From positions 11,717,760 to 11,781,759 of the forward strand of contig JAJEKV010000021.1 of assembly GCA_021234155.1 (NCBI GenBank): DNA of 64,000 nucleotides, read 5' to 3'. The notes under the pieces are model-generated. The model saw nothing but the letters and a program-made list of their open reading frames with translations. It searched no databases and had not been told where the DNA came from. The stretch comes from Isoetes taiwanensis (lineage: Eukaryota; Streptophyta; Lycopodiopsida; Isoetales; Isoetaceae). The position numbers and the translations under genes are program-made. How positions within the stretch are numbered: the stretch's first letter is position 1; the number at the start of each line of letters is the position of its first letter. This document shows positions 44,520-56,559 of the stretch, piece after piece.

Positions 44520-45930
44520 TTCTGGGAAGGGACGCGTAAGAGACACTAAATGGGCGTATACAATGTTTGAAGAATAGAGAGGGGTAGCCGACCATAGGAA
44601 CAATATCGGGCTACCCTGGAAAAAGGAAATGTGCACAAGCAGTATAGAAGGGTAATGGCAACAACTTCTCATCGGGATAAAAAACCCTGCCCTTTCGGGT
44701 TTTCGAGGAAAACCCTAATGAGAAATGGTCGCCAGCAACCTTGAATGTGTGGCCTGGAGAACCAAAGGAGATGGGTCGATGGCAAAGTAAAAAAAAGCAG
44801 GACCTCGGAAGACGGCATAAAACCTGCAAGCAACACAAAGAACCCTAAAAAACACCCATGAATGGTTAGAGAAATCAAACATGCATGGCAGTGACGAGGC
44901 TAAGCTGCACATCAACAAGCCCCCAACAATAGGAGCGATAGAAATATAAGAAGAAGAACATAGCAGAAAAAGAGAGAGCATCACCCAATAGGGTGGAGAA
45001 AAGCATCATCCAACGGGTGGAGAACAATCATATAACAAGAAATATGCGTCACCCGCAATGAAACATCGATGAAAAATCACCCGTTATATGTTAGGAACTG
45101 TAAACAAACATATATAGAAACAGAAAACAACACCGAGAGGTGGAAAAAGAAAAATAGCATCACCAACAGACGAACTCAAATAACATATAAGGGCGGGTAG
45201 GGTGGGAAGCAATGGACAAGGAAAGAGATGCTGCTGTGAGAAGACGCTGATAACGAGCCACAAGAAGGACGAGCACATATATAGCTGCTCATCCCTTCCC
45301 AGAATGATGATCCGAGGACTCGGATCGATGGCATTCTGGGAAGGGACTCGCAAAGAACACAAAACCGGCCGACTACCAGAGAACTTCCTTACCTACAAGC
45401 CCAGCCGACAGGAAATGGCTAAATGTGAGCAACATCGCAAACTACATAGCGAGAGGGAGAGACTATGGGCACGAACAACATCATGCAGAATAGAGGCGGA
45501 TGATCGACGACCAATGGCCTGCTCTCCAAGCAGGACCTCGGAAGACGGCGTAAAACCTATAAGCAACACAAAGAACCCTAAAAAAACACCCGTGAATGGT
45601 TAGAGGAATCAAACATGCATGGCAGTGACGAGGCAAGCCGAGCCCCCAACAGTAGGAGCGATAGAAACATAAGAAGAAGAACATAGCAGAAAAAGAGAGC
45701 ATCACCCAATAGGGTGGAGAAAAGCGTCACCCAACGGGCAGAGAACAATCATGTAACAAGAAATATGCGTCACCCCCGAGGTGGAAATAAACAGCATCAC
45801 CCGCAGGTGGAGATAGCATCACCCATAGGGTGGATAAAAGCATCACCCAACGGGTGGAGAACAGAAATATGCGTCACCCTCGAGGTGGAAAAAACAGGAT
45901 CACCGAAACCCATGTCGCAATGGAGTGATG
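44130..45930. repeat. Cluster of CACCC-loop-GGGTG micro-hairpins
   Basis: Across members A, B and the left part of C, a motif of the form GCATCACCC-N(2-4)-GGGTGGA(G)AA is repeated about 15-20 times with changing loops: CACCCGTAGGGTG, CACCCAGCGGGTG, CACCCAATAGGGTG, CACCCAACGGGTG, CACCCTCGAGGTG. The stems are conserved while the loop varies, so each unit can fold alone. The same motif in the opposite sense is in E1 at 11140-11190. Confidence 0.8.
44519..45332 (+). mobile_element. Hairpin-rich element, tandem member B (about 0.8 kb)
   Basis: It begins ATTCTGGGAAGGGACGCG right after the palindrome of member A. It keeps the CCCTTTCGGGTTTTCGAGGA block (about 44690), the CACCC...GGGTG motifs (44978-45070) and the right end AGCTGCTCATCCCTTCCCAG. 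It then ends with ATGATCCGAGGACTCGGATC at 45305-45324, a perfect 8-bp-arm palindrome, followed by GATGGCATT and member C. Confidence 0.72.
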
Positions 45931-46719
45931 CAAATGACGACATGAAATCATAATGACGACAGATATGAAAAAAGTAGGACATTCACGTAATTTACAATCC
46001 CATGGAGGATCAATAAGAGAGTGCCGAATCTGAAAACCAAATCGAAAAAATCCACTCTAAGTGCAAAAAGCTCTCAATAGACAGCTAGAAATTGATTTCC
46101 CGAGATAACTAGAATCATGCCAAACTAGCACAATGCACAAAATGAGAATGTGCCCAATATAACACCTTGTGTACAACAACTTAATATATGCCACATCTAG
46201 ATAAAAATAAGCATAAAAATGAAAGATGATCCAATAGAAACCCATGTCGCAAAATCTCAATGCAGTGCCAAATGCAATATGCATCATATCCAGATAAAGC
46301 CAAATAGCAAATATGCCAATGATGTATAATGATAGCGTCGGAAAAACCTAAAATGGTAAAGAACTTCAGGAACACGATGCCAAACTAGAATTTGTCAAAT
46401 AGGACGTGCTTGCAATAAAAAATGCAATGCAATGCATTGTGTAAACAATATGTGAATGTTGAATAAAAGAGAAATGAGAGTGTTAAATGAGAGGTCATCA
46501 GGAAAATAATACGACATTGTGGAACGAGGAAGAAATGCTGCAATATGAATAGCACTGTTAATATGAAGAGGTTGAGGGAGAAGTTAGCAGACATGTCAGC
46601 AGAAATTAGGAGGAAGGTCAAGGGAGATGAGATTGAAGTTCAATTTGGATCACATCGTGGAGCAAGAAAAATGAGGCTTAAGTTTGAAGAAAAATAGGAT
46701 GGCTATGCACAAGCAGTTT

Positions 46720-48610
46720 ATGTCAAATGTGAGGCCAAAGTCAAGGTGAGGTTATGGCCAAGAGAAAAGAGGAAACGAAAATCAACAGTGGCGAGGTCCC
46801 AGTGGAGTGCGAGGAGGTTAGCCATATAGTAGAATGACTACATAGAATGACATGGTGTTAGCAAAGCTAGCGCCGTACAGATGGTCTGCAATAAGAAAGC
46901 AAACGAGGGAATATACATGTTAAAGGAAATGAAAACGCAATGAGTATGTAATGTTACATATTGTGCGTAAAGCTATGCACGGAAAGAGAAGCCTACTGCA
47001 AATATGACAAAATGGAGCTAACGTAAACAAAGGATCACCCAAATCTATAAAATTGGTGCTATATAAGCAATAAAACATGTGCCGAGTCCGCAAAAAATGG
47101 AAAAACCACCTAACAACATAATATGTCACCCATGTTCAAGAACAGAGAATACAACTTCGCGAAGCTGTAATGTTACATGATAAATGACAATCACCAACAT
47201 AATGACAATTTCAGAGCAATGTTGCCGAAAAAGACAACAAAGTTATATGTTTCAAGCTCAAGCATAAATACGAGAAAAGAGGAATGAAACAAATGCAACA
47301 AGAAAATAATCACAGACAAGAGCCCAAATTATAGGAGCCAAAAAAATACCTGTTGGGAATCATATGGATACACCTAGAAAAGAAGGGAGACGTCTACGTG
47401 TGGTCCCCAAGGATGGCCCGACGCGATCGGATTAGAGCAAAAATACGACAATGGTCAGAGTTCAGAACTTGGTCATTCAACTAGTTGAGGAATCGAAGCC
47501 AAGTCATGATTCAAACATAGGCGGAGTCGAGATGAAGGCCAAGATGGGGTTAGAGTGTGGTTTCAACATGGGGAGAGAAAAAAGGAAAGAAGAATGTTAG
47601 AAATAAAAAACATAATAGAAGCCAACTAAGCGAAGCCAGATGAGAAAAAACGTGGCGAATTCAAAGGCAAAATCTAAAAAATGTGGAGTTTCAATTGTAG
47701 ACAAGTTAGCACAAACAAGAGCAAAGTTAAGATGAAAAATTGAGATCAAGGTTAATGTGAATCAACGTAAATTGAGCAAAAATGAGGCCTAAGGAGTCAA
47801 AGGTGAGGTTATGGCTAATGAAAAGGAGAAGATGGAGGTCAAAAGTGCCAAAGTCAGGTTGAAGTGCAAGGAGGTGAGTCAGATAGTAGAAAAGGACAAA
47901 CGAAAATACAATGACTAAGTAAAGTGACGTATTATAGATAAAGCTAGGGCCATATGTCTGGTCCGAAATACTAGAGCAAGAAAAGTAAGGGACATGATAA
48001 ATGAACAAAAACCACCATGACTATCTAAAGGGACATGTTAGAAAAATAAGAACGCATGTTGAAATGTAAAACATAAAAGAACGCCTAAGGATACGTCCAG
48101 AAAAACCGAAAAACCGTAAAGAACAATTGCAAGAACACGACGCCAAACTACAAGGTGCGAAAGAGGACTCGGTTGCCCCTAGCAAAGAGGGTCAGAAGAT
48201 CTGTGCAATGGGTTGGAACAAGAATAGGAGAGCGAGGGTGAAAAGGTCTGGTTCAGGTTAGCAGCATAGAAATGTGTATTGATGTCTTAAAAGCAAGGTT
48301 AAGATGAAAAAATTGAAATGAAGGGTAATGTGAATCACAGCAAATCGAGCAAAATGAGGCGTAAGGTCAAAGGTGAGGTTATGGCCCATGAAAAGGAGAA
48401 GATGGAGGTCAAAGTGCCGAGGTCAGGGTGGAGTGCGGGGAGGTGAGCCATAGAGTAGAAAAAGACAAATGAAAATACAATGACGAGGGAAAGTGACATA
48501 TTATGAATAAAGCTAGAGCCATACGTATGGTCTGAAATAATAAAACAGAAAAAATAATGGACATGATAAATGAATAAAAAAACCCAAGAATATATGAAGG
48601 GACATGTTAG
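46720..48610. repeat. About 200-270-bp repeat inside member C, three copies
   Basis: A block with CAAAGGTGAGGTTATGGC, GGAGTGCGAGGAGGT-type sequence, AGCCATATAGTAGAA and GCTAGGGCCATATGTCTGGT-type sequence occurs at about 46730-46910, 47785-48010 and 48350-48610. The last two also share GACATGATAAATGAA followed by AGGGACATGTTAG. They are direct repeats. Confidence 0.7.
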
Positions 48611-48734
48611 TAGCAAAGCGATCCATGGAAAATGGGAGCTACTAAAAAAGAGAGAGAGTTGAGATGTTAGTTGCAGACAAATTCGGGACAAAAAACCATG
48701 TGCAGCTATGGCAGCCAACCACAACATTTGATCA

Positions 48735-50350
48735 TCTATAGTCACCATGACGGTCTATTAGAATAATGCTCGAATAATTAGGCAAGTAATCTACTAATGG
48801 ACAAGCCAAGGACAAATCAAAGTGCAATTAAACTAAGACTGAGGAATGAGCCATCTATGGCAAGGAAAAATGCCCCAAATATAACACCACATGAAAGCAA
48901 AACAACGTTAACCACGTTAATGTCAAGGGTAGGTTAGAAGTAAAACTTTGAACTAACAATACGCTAAAGTTAGCAGAAGGGTCCGAATATTGCCCACAAA
49001 AAACAACTCCACGGTGAAGATGATCTTCCCTAAGAATGAGGAGACCTCTAGCAAAATAGATCACGCGAAAGAGTACTGCAAAAAAAGAATACCAAATATC
49101 CGAAACGCAACGTGCACACAGGAGAAACGATTCCGAAGTAACCATCAACTCCAATTGCAAAAATGTCAAACTCATAATATATTTACCAAACATTTCCTAG
49201 AGAGTAAAACAAAGCATGCCAATATGTGACGTCCACCTTCCAAAAATGTCCAAATTTAAATGCATCAGTTCCAATTGTGAAACAAAGGAAAAAATAATGA
49301 GGAGCAATATAGACATATAATAAGGCACCGCCACAGTAACCCAACATTAATGTACCTGGATGAGTGAGGAATTGTACAATAAAAACCACAAATGCATGCC
49401 CTAGGACCTAGGGTGCCCTGTAAAGAAAAATTATTACCAGTACATTTTATGCTGGCAAAAGACTAGCCGGTTAGTATGAGTCAAGACCCGACCATCAATG
49501 TAAAATGCGACAATTAACAACCGTAGGGATGAATAGGAAAATAATAACCATTTCAACCGAAGGACGTGGGGAAAACAAAAAGGGACCAAATAGAAAACAT
49601 GCCAGGACCAAGGCACATTGGCTAGAAAATGCCAATTGCCTGGAGGACTTAAGACGAGTCTAGCCATGAAGAGGGGAGGAAAAAAGGAAGGGTTAAATGA
49701 CCATAGCTACAAAAAATTAAGATGCCCATTAGAAAAATACTGCAAGAATATCCGAATCACAAACTCAAAGGGGGTCAAATAAAGGAAAAATGTTGGGCTC
49801 AGTGCAAGAAAAGGTGCAAATCCAAGTGAATAACCGTGTTAGCTAGGAAAATGATAGATGTGTAGAGGTAGATGGCTGGCATGCGCACCAACGAATGTTT
49901 AAGATAAGGAATGATGGTGCATTATTAGTGATGCATAGAGGTAAGGCAGCTGCATGGAAAAGATGGGCCCTAGGTTACAAGTTCCACTCATGCAGATTGA
50001 TTTGAGTCACGAAATGGAGTAAGAAAGGTGCCTATAAACAATGAATGACGACCGGCTAAAAAAAGGTGGAAGTGGCATGAGTCATTAATGGGGCTAAAGA
50101 AAACCATTGAAGGTTTAGAGAAAAAGAAGGCAAATAGAAAAAATCGATGGAGGAGACAAAAATAGCTTTCTGTGGCACCCTGATCCAAACAGATCAACAT
50201 CATTTAATCACCTCTTCTCACAATGATGGTCTACTAGCATAATGCTTGAATAATGCAAGTAAATTCCTAAAGCATGGTGAACAACCCAAGGACAAATCAA
50301 AATGCAAATAAACTACGATGGAGCAACGAGCCATATACGGCATGCATGAT
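48735..50350. repeat. About 140-bp direct repeat inside member C, two copies
   Basis: Sequence around 48745-48860 (GGTCTATTAGAATAATGCTC, CCAAGGACAAATCAAAGTGC, GAGCCATCTATGGC) recurs at 50225-50345 (GGTCTACTAGCATAATGCTT, CCAAGGACAAATCAAAATGC, GAGCCATATACGGC). Confidence 0.7.
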
Positions 50351-52180
50351 ATACCAGTCAATACGTGCATCGAATGAATATGTCGGAACAATACTGCATC
50401 ATTTAACAAATCTACAGATGTTTCTCCATTCGTAAAAAGAGGCAAACATAATATGGCCCAATGAAAAACTATAGGTTGGAGCTCACCACTGGGTTTAAAC
50501 ACATATCCATAGAATCACCCAACTTAAACGAATTAATGCAAAGAACTGTATATAGAAAAAATGAGGGCCTAATAGAAAAGCAGGTCTTTCAAATCATGGA
50601 AAATAGCAAAATCGTCAAATGTATAGGAAAGATGCATGTATCCCAAAAAATTGTTTTAAAATCTAAAAACTTAACTGAAGCACGTCCGCATTAGTTAAAG
50701 GGTAGAGAGTGGTAGAAACAAAAAAGGGGCTAAATAGAAAACACGAACAATCCAATGCATATAGAACCGGTGTAGACTAGAAGAACACGCCCAAGACTAA
50801 AAGCAGATTTGCCAGAACCTACGTGAGCAGCAGATTTAGGAAAAAGGGGACTCAATGAAGGCGAAGGAAAATGCAAATTAGACAATTACCTTAGGCAAGG
50901 ATGATTAGAGGCGACGTGGCATGGTAGTATTAGCTGGGCCGATTAAAGCCCATGGAAAAGGCAGCGTGGAGTAGCCGGATCGTTGGATCTGAAGCCGACC
51001 TGCTAAAACCAGATGAAGGCAGGCCGAATCTTGCATGCAGGTGCCCAGATGCCAGGAAATCGACCTATCGGCATGCTCCAGATGCTAAGGTCAGACAAAA
51101 AGCACCCTGCAGAAAGAAAAGAAAAAATTGTCCCTTTGCATAAGGACAGTGTGGCCGCAGATCAGAGAAATATGAGGAATCGAATCTTCCCCATCGCTGG
51201 AGGATATGGGCTGTTGTTGCAGAAAAGAGCAATTGAAACCTCAACTAGGTCGTCCAAGGTCTGATCTGTAATGGCAAGAGACGTCTTACAAATGACAGCA
51301 TGCTGGATCCTATCGATTATCCAAGAAACAGAAACCGTGGAGCATGACATAAAGCATGCAAAGGGTCTAGCAAAGCATGCAAAGGGTCCAGCAATCAACT
51401 GCATCTCATGGAAGCTAGAGAATATGTTGAATCTGTGAGCCGAATCGCCAATGTTGTGGACTATAACCTATCTGATCCTGTAACTGCTCCTGCATACAAA
51501 TTCGAGACTACAAAATACGATTCTTCAAGTAAAAAGTTAGCACAGCAACTGTACAACCTCAGGAGAATCAGCAGCCGTCCATCGGTAAAGAAAAGAAGAA
51601 TCAGGAGCCTTCCATCATGAAAGAAACAGCAGCCTTCCATCAGGAAAGAAATCCAGAAGTAATTTTGTTAAGAAGCATGATCAAACCACAATATGATTTG
51701 GAGATACCTGGTAATTCTTACAAACTCATCAAACCACAGTAAGATTTGGAAATACCTGATAATACCCACAAACACGTCAAACTAGCATGACAACCCGTGC
51801 TGATATGAGACCGAGATGATCTAGAAGATAGATGGTAAAGACAACACAAGATGGCTATCAAAAGAGTATCTGAGAAGATGAGATTGATAGGACATGGTGT
51901 GGCAATGGGAAAGACAATTAGATCTGGCTATGGGAGCTCGGGAGAAAGCAATGGACAAGGAAAGAGATGTTGTTGTGAGAAGACGCCGATAACGAGCCAC
52001 AAGAAGGACGAGCACATATATAGCTGCTCGTCCCTTCCCAGAATGACGATCCGAGGGCTCGGATCGATGGCATTGGTGCAACATTCCTCAATTACATGTT
52101 CTCCTTCTAGTGATGTGACTACAAACGTCAATATATTCTCAATATATGCTGGGACATTATAAAAGTATCAGATGAAACGC

Positions 52181-52257
52181 TCCTAGAGCGTTAAACACTT
52201 GGAATCAAACAAGAGAAAGAAGAGCGTTAAACACTTGGAATCAAACAAGAGAAAGAA
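52181..52257. repeat. Tandem duplication of a 38-40-bp block
   Basis: GAGCGTTAAACACTTGGAAT followed by CAAACAAGAGAAAGAA occurs twice in a row. Confidence 0.85.
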
Positions 52258-54282
52258 TAAAGGACTCAGATAATAAATATCTTTCATTAATAGAATTCAT
52301 AAATTCAAGGTTACAATTGGAACTACATAAGATTCTAAGCAAGACAGCATCTCTACAATCACTCAAGCTCCCCTCGCTCAACGGTCTCGTGGTTGCCAGA
52401 TCAATCTGTAAGAAATGAGAAGGAAATGATGGGGATTAGTCCAGAACAAGGACTAAGTGGGCAACCGTTACCTGGTCTAAGCAATCTGGAAAAGAAACAC
52501 AACATGGCAATACAACTTCAACAGAAAAGAAACACAACATCACAACACACAACATCATCAGTTATTAATGTTATCCAGGGATGATCAGTCCCTCGCCCAG
52601 GCTCTCACGTACACCGTTCGCGACACGGATGCACGTTCACACACCAATCACCTGGTGTGCACGATGCTCAACCGCTCCAGCCCTCCGGCATCGACGAAGG
52701 GAGCGGGTTCATTCACACAATTAATCCATATCTTATTAACATTCCACATAAACCATGTTAAGCATTAGAAAACACAAATAAAGAAAACGTTCCAACAATC
52801 ATTAAATACTAGCAAGGAATCCTATAAGGGGTACTCGATATATAGGTAGGAGCAGTATAACGTTATAAAGACTTAAAAGGAAAAGCTAGATAAAAGTTGA
52901 GTTTCAACCAAAACTCGAACCTGGGTCTCTAGAGAAGTAGGCTATCGCCTTAACCAACTAATCTATCAATGGCTTTTAAACACAAATGACAAAATATATT
53001 AAGAACAGTACAAAAGGGTCTCAAATAGATATAACAGAGGCTTAAGACTGCGTAGAACAGGGCGGTGAAACAGATGTGGCCGGATCTAACAGGGAAGGGC
53101 CGGAACTGGCCGGATTCAACAATACTCAGGCCGTTTTAAAGGTATCGTCATTTGCATGACATACAAGAGCAAGATTCCGGAACTTTTTGGTCTGGAATAA
53201 AGGATTCGCAGCCGCCATAACAGCTTCAAGAACTTTCTGGAAGAAAAGGGAAACAAGCTAAAACAAACTGAGAATGGATTCAGAGCGATTTTAAGGTATT
53301 AAACAGAAGATTGGACTTGAAGAAACCGCTGGCAACCATGGCAGACCTGAACAACAGATACTTCCTATGGATTTAGCAACAACAAATCAGCAAGTAGGCA
53401 AAGACGACCAGGCCATCACGGATTTTTCAAGGATTTGGCTCCGGTTAACCCACCTGCTTGGATTGTTCTCCTACTGTAACTAAGCTCGATGGCGCAGGCT
53501 AAGCTCTCCAGAAATTTCCAAACAAAAAAGACGTTTCCCTTTTAAAATACCCTTACTCCTAAGGTTAAGGAGAATATCTTCCCTTTTCCCAAACTAACAA
53601 TAAAAATCTTCCTAAACTTAGCTTCACTATTCATATCTGATATTCCATCAAATATCTAGCATGATATGAATACCGTATTTATCGTATTCTCTAACCATTG
53701 ATAATCTCTTTCAAAGTTAATTATTTCTAACCTATCGTTAAAAACTCAAATGTTAACTTGTCTGCCAACCCCCTAGGTGTGTCACATCAGACCACATGCT
53801 TTATTTCCCGCTGTGTCATATCGCCTAAACAAGCTTGGCAATCTGAGTTACGGTGTATTGTTGTTCTTTAAATTATCAGTTTATGAAATCCATGTATGAC
53901 ATCCTTAGAATGTGCATAACCAACACTAAAGAAGTCATAGCTACTTTTCCATTACATGAGTGATCAATTCATATTCTCTGCCAATCATTTACATCTTCAA
54001 TATGATTAGATGCCTTTTCAGAAGTTAGTCTCCTTCATTCTAAACAAAAACATTACAATGTAAAGTGTTTCAATTGCTATATATTCTAAACGATGTGCAC
54101 CCCAACTACCTCAGTTGTCGGATCTGTCCATCCTATGACCTAGATCATATGTTGGAGCCTCTGGGTGCCTTTGTTTCGATTATGGTCATTTATGACTGAG
54201 GTCGCCTATGATTTTGAAATATGGAATACAGGTTCGCCTAAGGTTTTGAAATATGAAATATTGGGACTCATCTCTATAGCAC
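52258..54282. other. Gene-free stretch, possibly decayed LTR-retrotransposon DNA
   Basis: No protein domain was recognised. A GC-richer segment at 52580-52700 stands out from its surroundings but has no partner in the window. A SINE-like segment lies at 52908-52982. Confidence 0.35.
52908..52982 (-). mobile_element. SINE-like or decayed tRNA-derived segment
   Basis: On the minus strand TTAGTTGGTTAAGGCGATAG resembles an A box or D arm and CCAGGTTCGAGTTTTGG a B box or T arm, about 30 bases apart, close to tRNA spacing. Acceptor-stem pairing is not convincing, so it is called tRNA-derived rather than a functional tRNA. Confidence 0.45.
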
Positions 54283-54580
54283 ATTCTCTCTCTAGCGCCT
54301 AGCACAAGCGCCTAGCACACTCTCTCTCTAGCGCCTAGCACTTTCTCTCTCTAGCCCCCTCTGACCTCACTTTCTCTCTCTAGCCCTCTCTTACCTTCTT
54401 CCTCTCTGCTCAATCTCTCTAGCCTTCTTACATCCTATTTTCCTCCCTGCTCTATCTCTCTAGCCTTCCTTCCCTACCTATCTTCCTCCTTGCTCTCTCT
54501 CATATCTTCCTCCTTGCTCTCTCTCAACACACTGTCAGTCTCTCCAGTCTCTCTAGGCGACCCATGGCGCGCCAATGACT
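54283..54580 (+). repeat. Pyrimidine-rich tandem tract, likely LINE 5' UTR
   Basis: Repeats of CTCTCTCTAGCGCCTAGCAC, then TTTCTCTCTCTAGCCCCCTC and CTTCCTCCTTGCTCTCTCT variants, sit directly before LINE ORF1. The position suggests a promoter-bearing 5' UTR of repeated units; that role is inferred. Confidence 0.55.
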
Positions 54581-54631
54581 TGTTCCAGATCCTAGCATGC
54601 TCAAAATGCGCGGGATAGCCTTCTATCACTG

Positions 54632-54886
54632 TTGCCCTCGACTTCGGTGGCGGCGGGAAGCGAGGGCAGCAAGCGCCATAATGTGGTGGTGCGTGGACTT
54701 TCAGAGGAGGCAGGAGAAGATCTCACCAAGCGCATTCAGGATGAGATCCTATCTCGAATGGCATTCCCGACTGCGGTACAAATTGCTAGAGCGAGCCGCC
54801 TTGGGGCTCAGCGCACAGATCGCCCGCGTGTTGTCACCTTCCGCGGTGGCGGAACACGCGATCGCGAGGCCATCTGCGTCGAGTAG
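54632..54886 (+). pseudogene. LINE ORF1 RNA-binding-like segment
   Basis: The 84-residue frame reads RHNVVVRGLSEEAGEDLTKR, then IARASRLGAQ and RPRVVTFRGGG. This pattern (NVVVRGL...ED...RLG...RP.VVTF) is typical of the RRM-like region of LINE ORF1 proteins, which bind the element RNA. It is short and ends early, so it is probably truncated. Confidence 0.65.
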
Positions 54887-55209
54887 ACAATGAAGGGGGG
54901 CTCGTATGTTGACCGGATCTCACCGATCTGGGAGTCCCCGCGGCGGCGGTACTGCCCAGTCGAGGACGTCCGCCGTAGAGGTGGGGGCTGAGCCTTGTCC
55001 GGCAAGCGCCGCATTTCCGGCGGCGCTGGCGGCGTGGCGAGCGGTACGCGCCGCCGCCGCCACTCCTCGCCGCCGCCGCCGCGCGGCATCAGTACCCCAC
55101 GCACCTCTGCTCCGCCCGCTCCGGCCGGCTGCCGGCGCCTGCACTCCCCCTCAGCGGGACCCGGATCATCGGCGTCCACATCGAATGCCGACAAATAAGG
55201 CGTGCCTCC

Positions 55210-55745
55210 GGGATGGTGTCTTGGAACCTGTCCGGGGCTTCCCACGCGAAAAGGCTGGAAGTCTCAACTCTATTGCAAGGGATATGGATCTCATTTTCCT
55301 CATGGAAACATGGGAGCATCGCGAACCTGGTACCAGAACCTCGGGCTATCGCATTTTTCCGGTGTTCAATGAGTGCAGTGCAAGCGAGGGCATGGCGGGG
55401 TTACTGCTACTACCGTGCAACCTTGAGGCACTTTCGGTCTCGTTGCACAAAGCAGAGCCATGTACAATAATCGCTACTTGTGGGTGCGTCTCGCGGCGAC
55501 ATGGCCGGTGGCGACACTCTCCTCATAGCGGCATGCTACTTTCCACATCTGCAGGAGCAACTTTTTATAACACTCATTCGGATGTGGATCGATTGGAGCC
55601 TTATGTCGATCTATATGATGACATCTGGCCAAGACAAACGGTTAGGCGGGGTTATGTTGCTTGGCGACTTTAATGCCGCATACGGGGCGGGAGGGTTCCA
55701 AAATTTGAGCCCCACGGCGAGAGGGCGTCTTATACTGAACCCTTG
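55210..55745 (+). pseudogene. LINE AP-endonuclease remnant
   Basis: Pieces in alternating frames: SWNLSGA at about 55216, ARDMDLIFLMETWE at 55275, LLLLPCNLEALSVSLHKAEPC around 55408, FYNTHSDVDRLEPYVDLYDD around 55566 and VMLLGDFNAAYG around 55650. The GDFN motif and METWE segment mark the endonuclease that nicks target DNA to prime reverse transcription. At least three frame changes separate the pieces. Confidence 0.75.
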
Positions 55746-56559
55746 AGAGGTGGCTTGGTCAAGGATATCGGATGATGACCATATTTGGCGCTATGGCGGC
55801 GATTCTTTATTCTTTGGGTAGTATCTTTGACACGGTTATCTGTAATGGGTTGGTGCAATGGCCGTCTTCCATTTCGCCGCACTTGTAGACGGAGAAACAA
55901 AGAGGGCGGCTCCGGTGTGGTGGATTATCTGGCTGGTTGAGGAGCGAGTGCGCACTGGTTACTCATTTTCCATCCGGGGCCGGAACACTTTCGGGGCGAG
56001 GAAGTAGACTCGACCACCGCCCCTGTTCATGCATCTCCGGTGGGAAGCTCCAGTGCACCCCTGCCTCTCAACACCTTTGGGTGCCCATTTGCGCTGGACT
56101 TCTGACCGATCGCGGGGACCTATGCCCACCGCTGAGCATGATGATGGCGGGGCTGGCGCAACTCCCACACTTCAAGAACAATGCGCTCGGTGACTCACAC
56201 GCCCCGGCGGCTGCGAGAAAGATGCTTTGGGAGAGGCTCACGGCAAGCCTCGAGGCACCACCACCTTCCCATAACCAGATGGTTTGATGATGAGTGTCGG
56301 GAGCTCAAACGCCACACTCCGGCGGTCATCGATCCCATCTCTCGCCCACAGGCCGTCAGTCAATACCGTTCCTTTCTCAAGAACAAGAAGGCCAGATACC
56401 TCGCAGAGCATCAGCAACAGATGTTTGGTCTCCTGGACCGGCACCCCGGACGATGGAGAAGGATCTTGAGCAAGCGCTTGCCGACCCACGGGGAACATCA
56501 CCACCGAGCAATGGGTGCAGTACTTTGCATTTGTATATGATGACTCGAGGGCGGGCACC

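Larger units (their letters stand above)
45333..52068 (+). mobile_element. Hairpin-rich element, long member C (about 6.7 kb)
   Basis: The left end (CATTCTGGGAAGGGACTCGC and AAAGAACACAAAACCGGCC) matches member A closely. The right end at 51945-52068 (GCAATGGACAAGGAAAGAGA, AACGAGCCACAAGAAGGACG, TCGTCCCTTCCCAGAATG, then ACGATCCGAGGGCTCGGATC) matches the right end of member B almost exactly. Its hairpin cluster is at 45700-45930. The extra 6 kb inside is purine-rich on the plus strand and carries its own internal repeats, with no recognisable transposase, Rep or polyprotein. It may be a longer member or a B-like element that took up other DNA. Confidence 0.6.

Noticed and set aside
46057-50502. 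Series of hydrophobic minus-strand frames, up to 137 residues
   Set aside because: They reflect the purine-rich plus strand, which gives Phe/Leu/Ser-rich translations, and lie in repeated non-coding DNA of member C.
43631-52068. Straight Helitron call for the tandem element family
   Set aside because: A hairpin lies near one end, but no CTRR terminus or Helitron Rep/helicase was found and the ends form inverted repeats.
54808-55319. 145-residue minus-strand and other frames in the GC-rich zone
   Set aside because: High GC lowers stop frequency in all frames; the plus-strand LINE domains explain the region.
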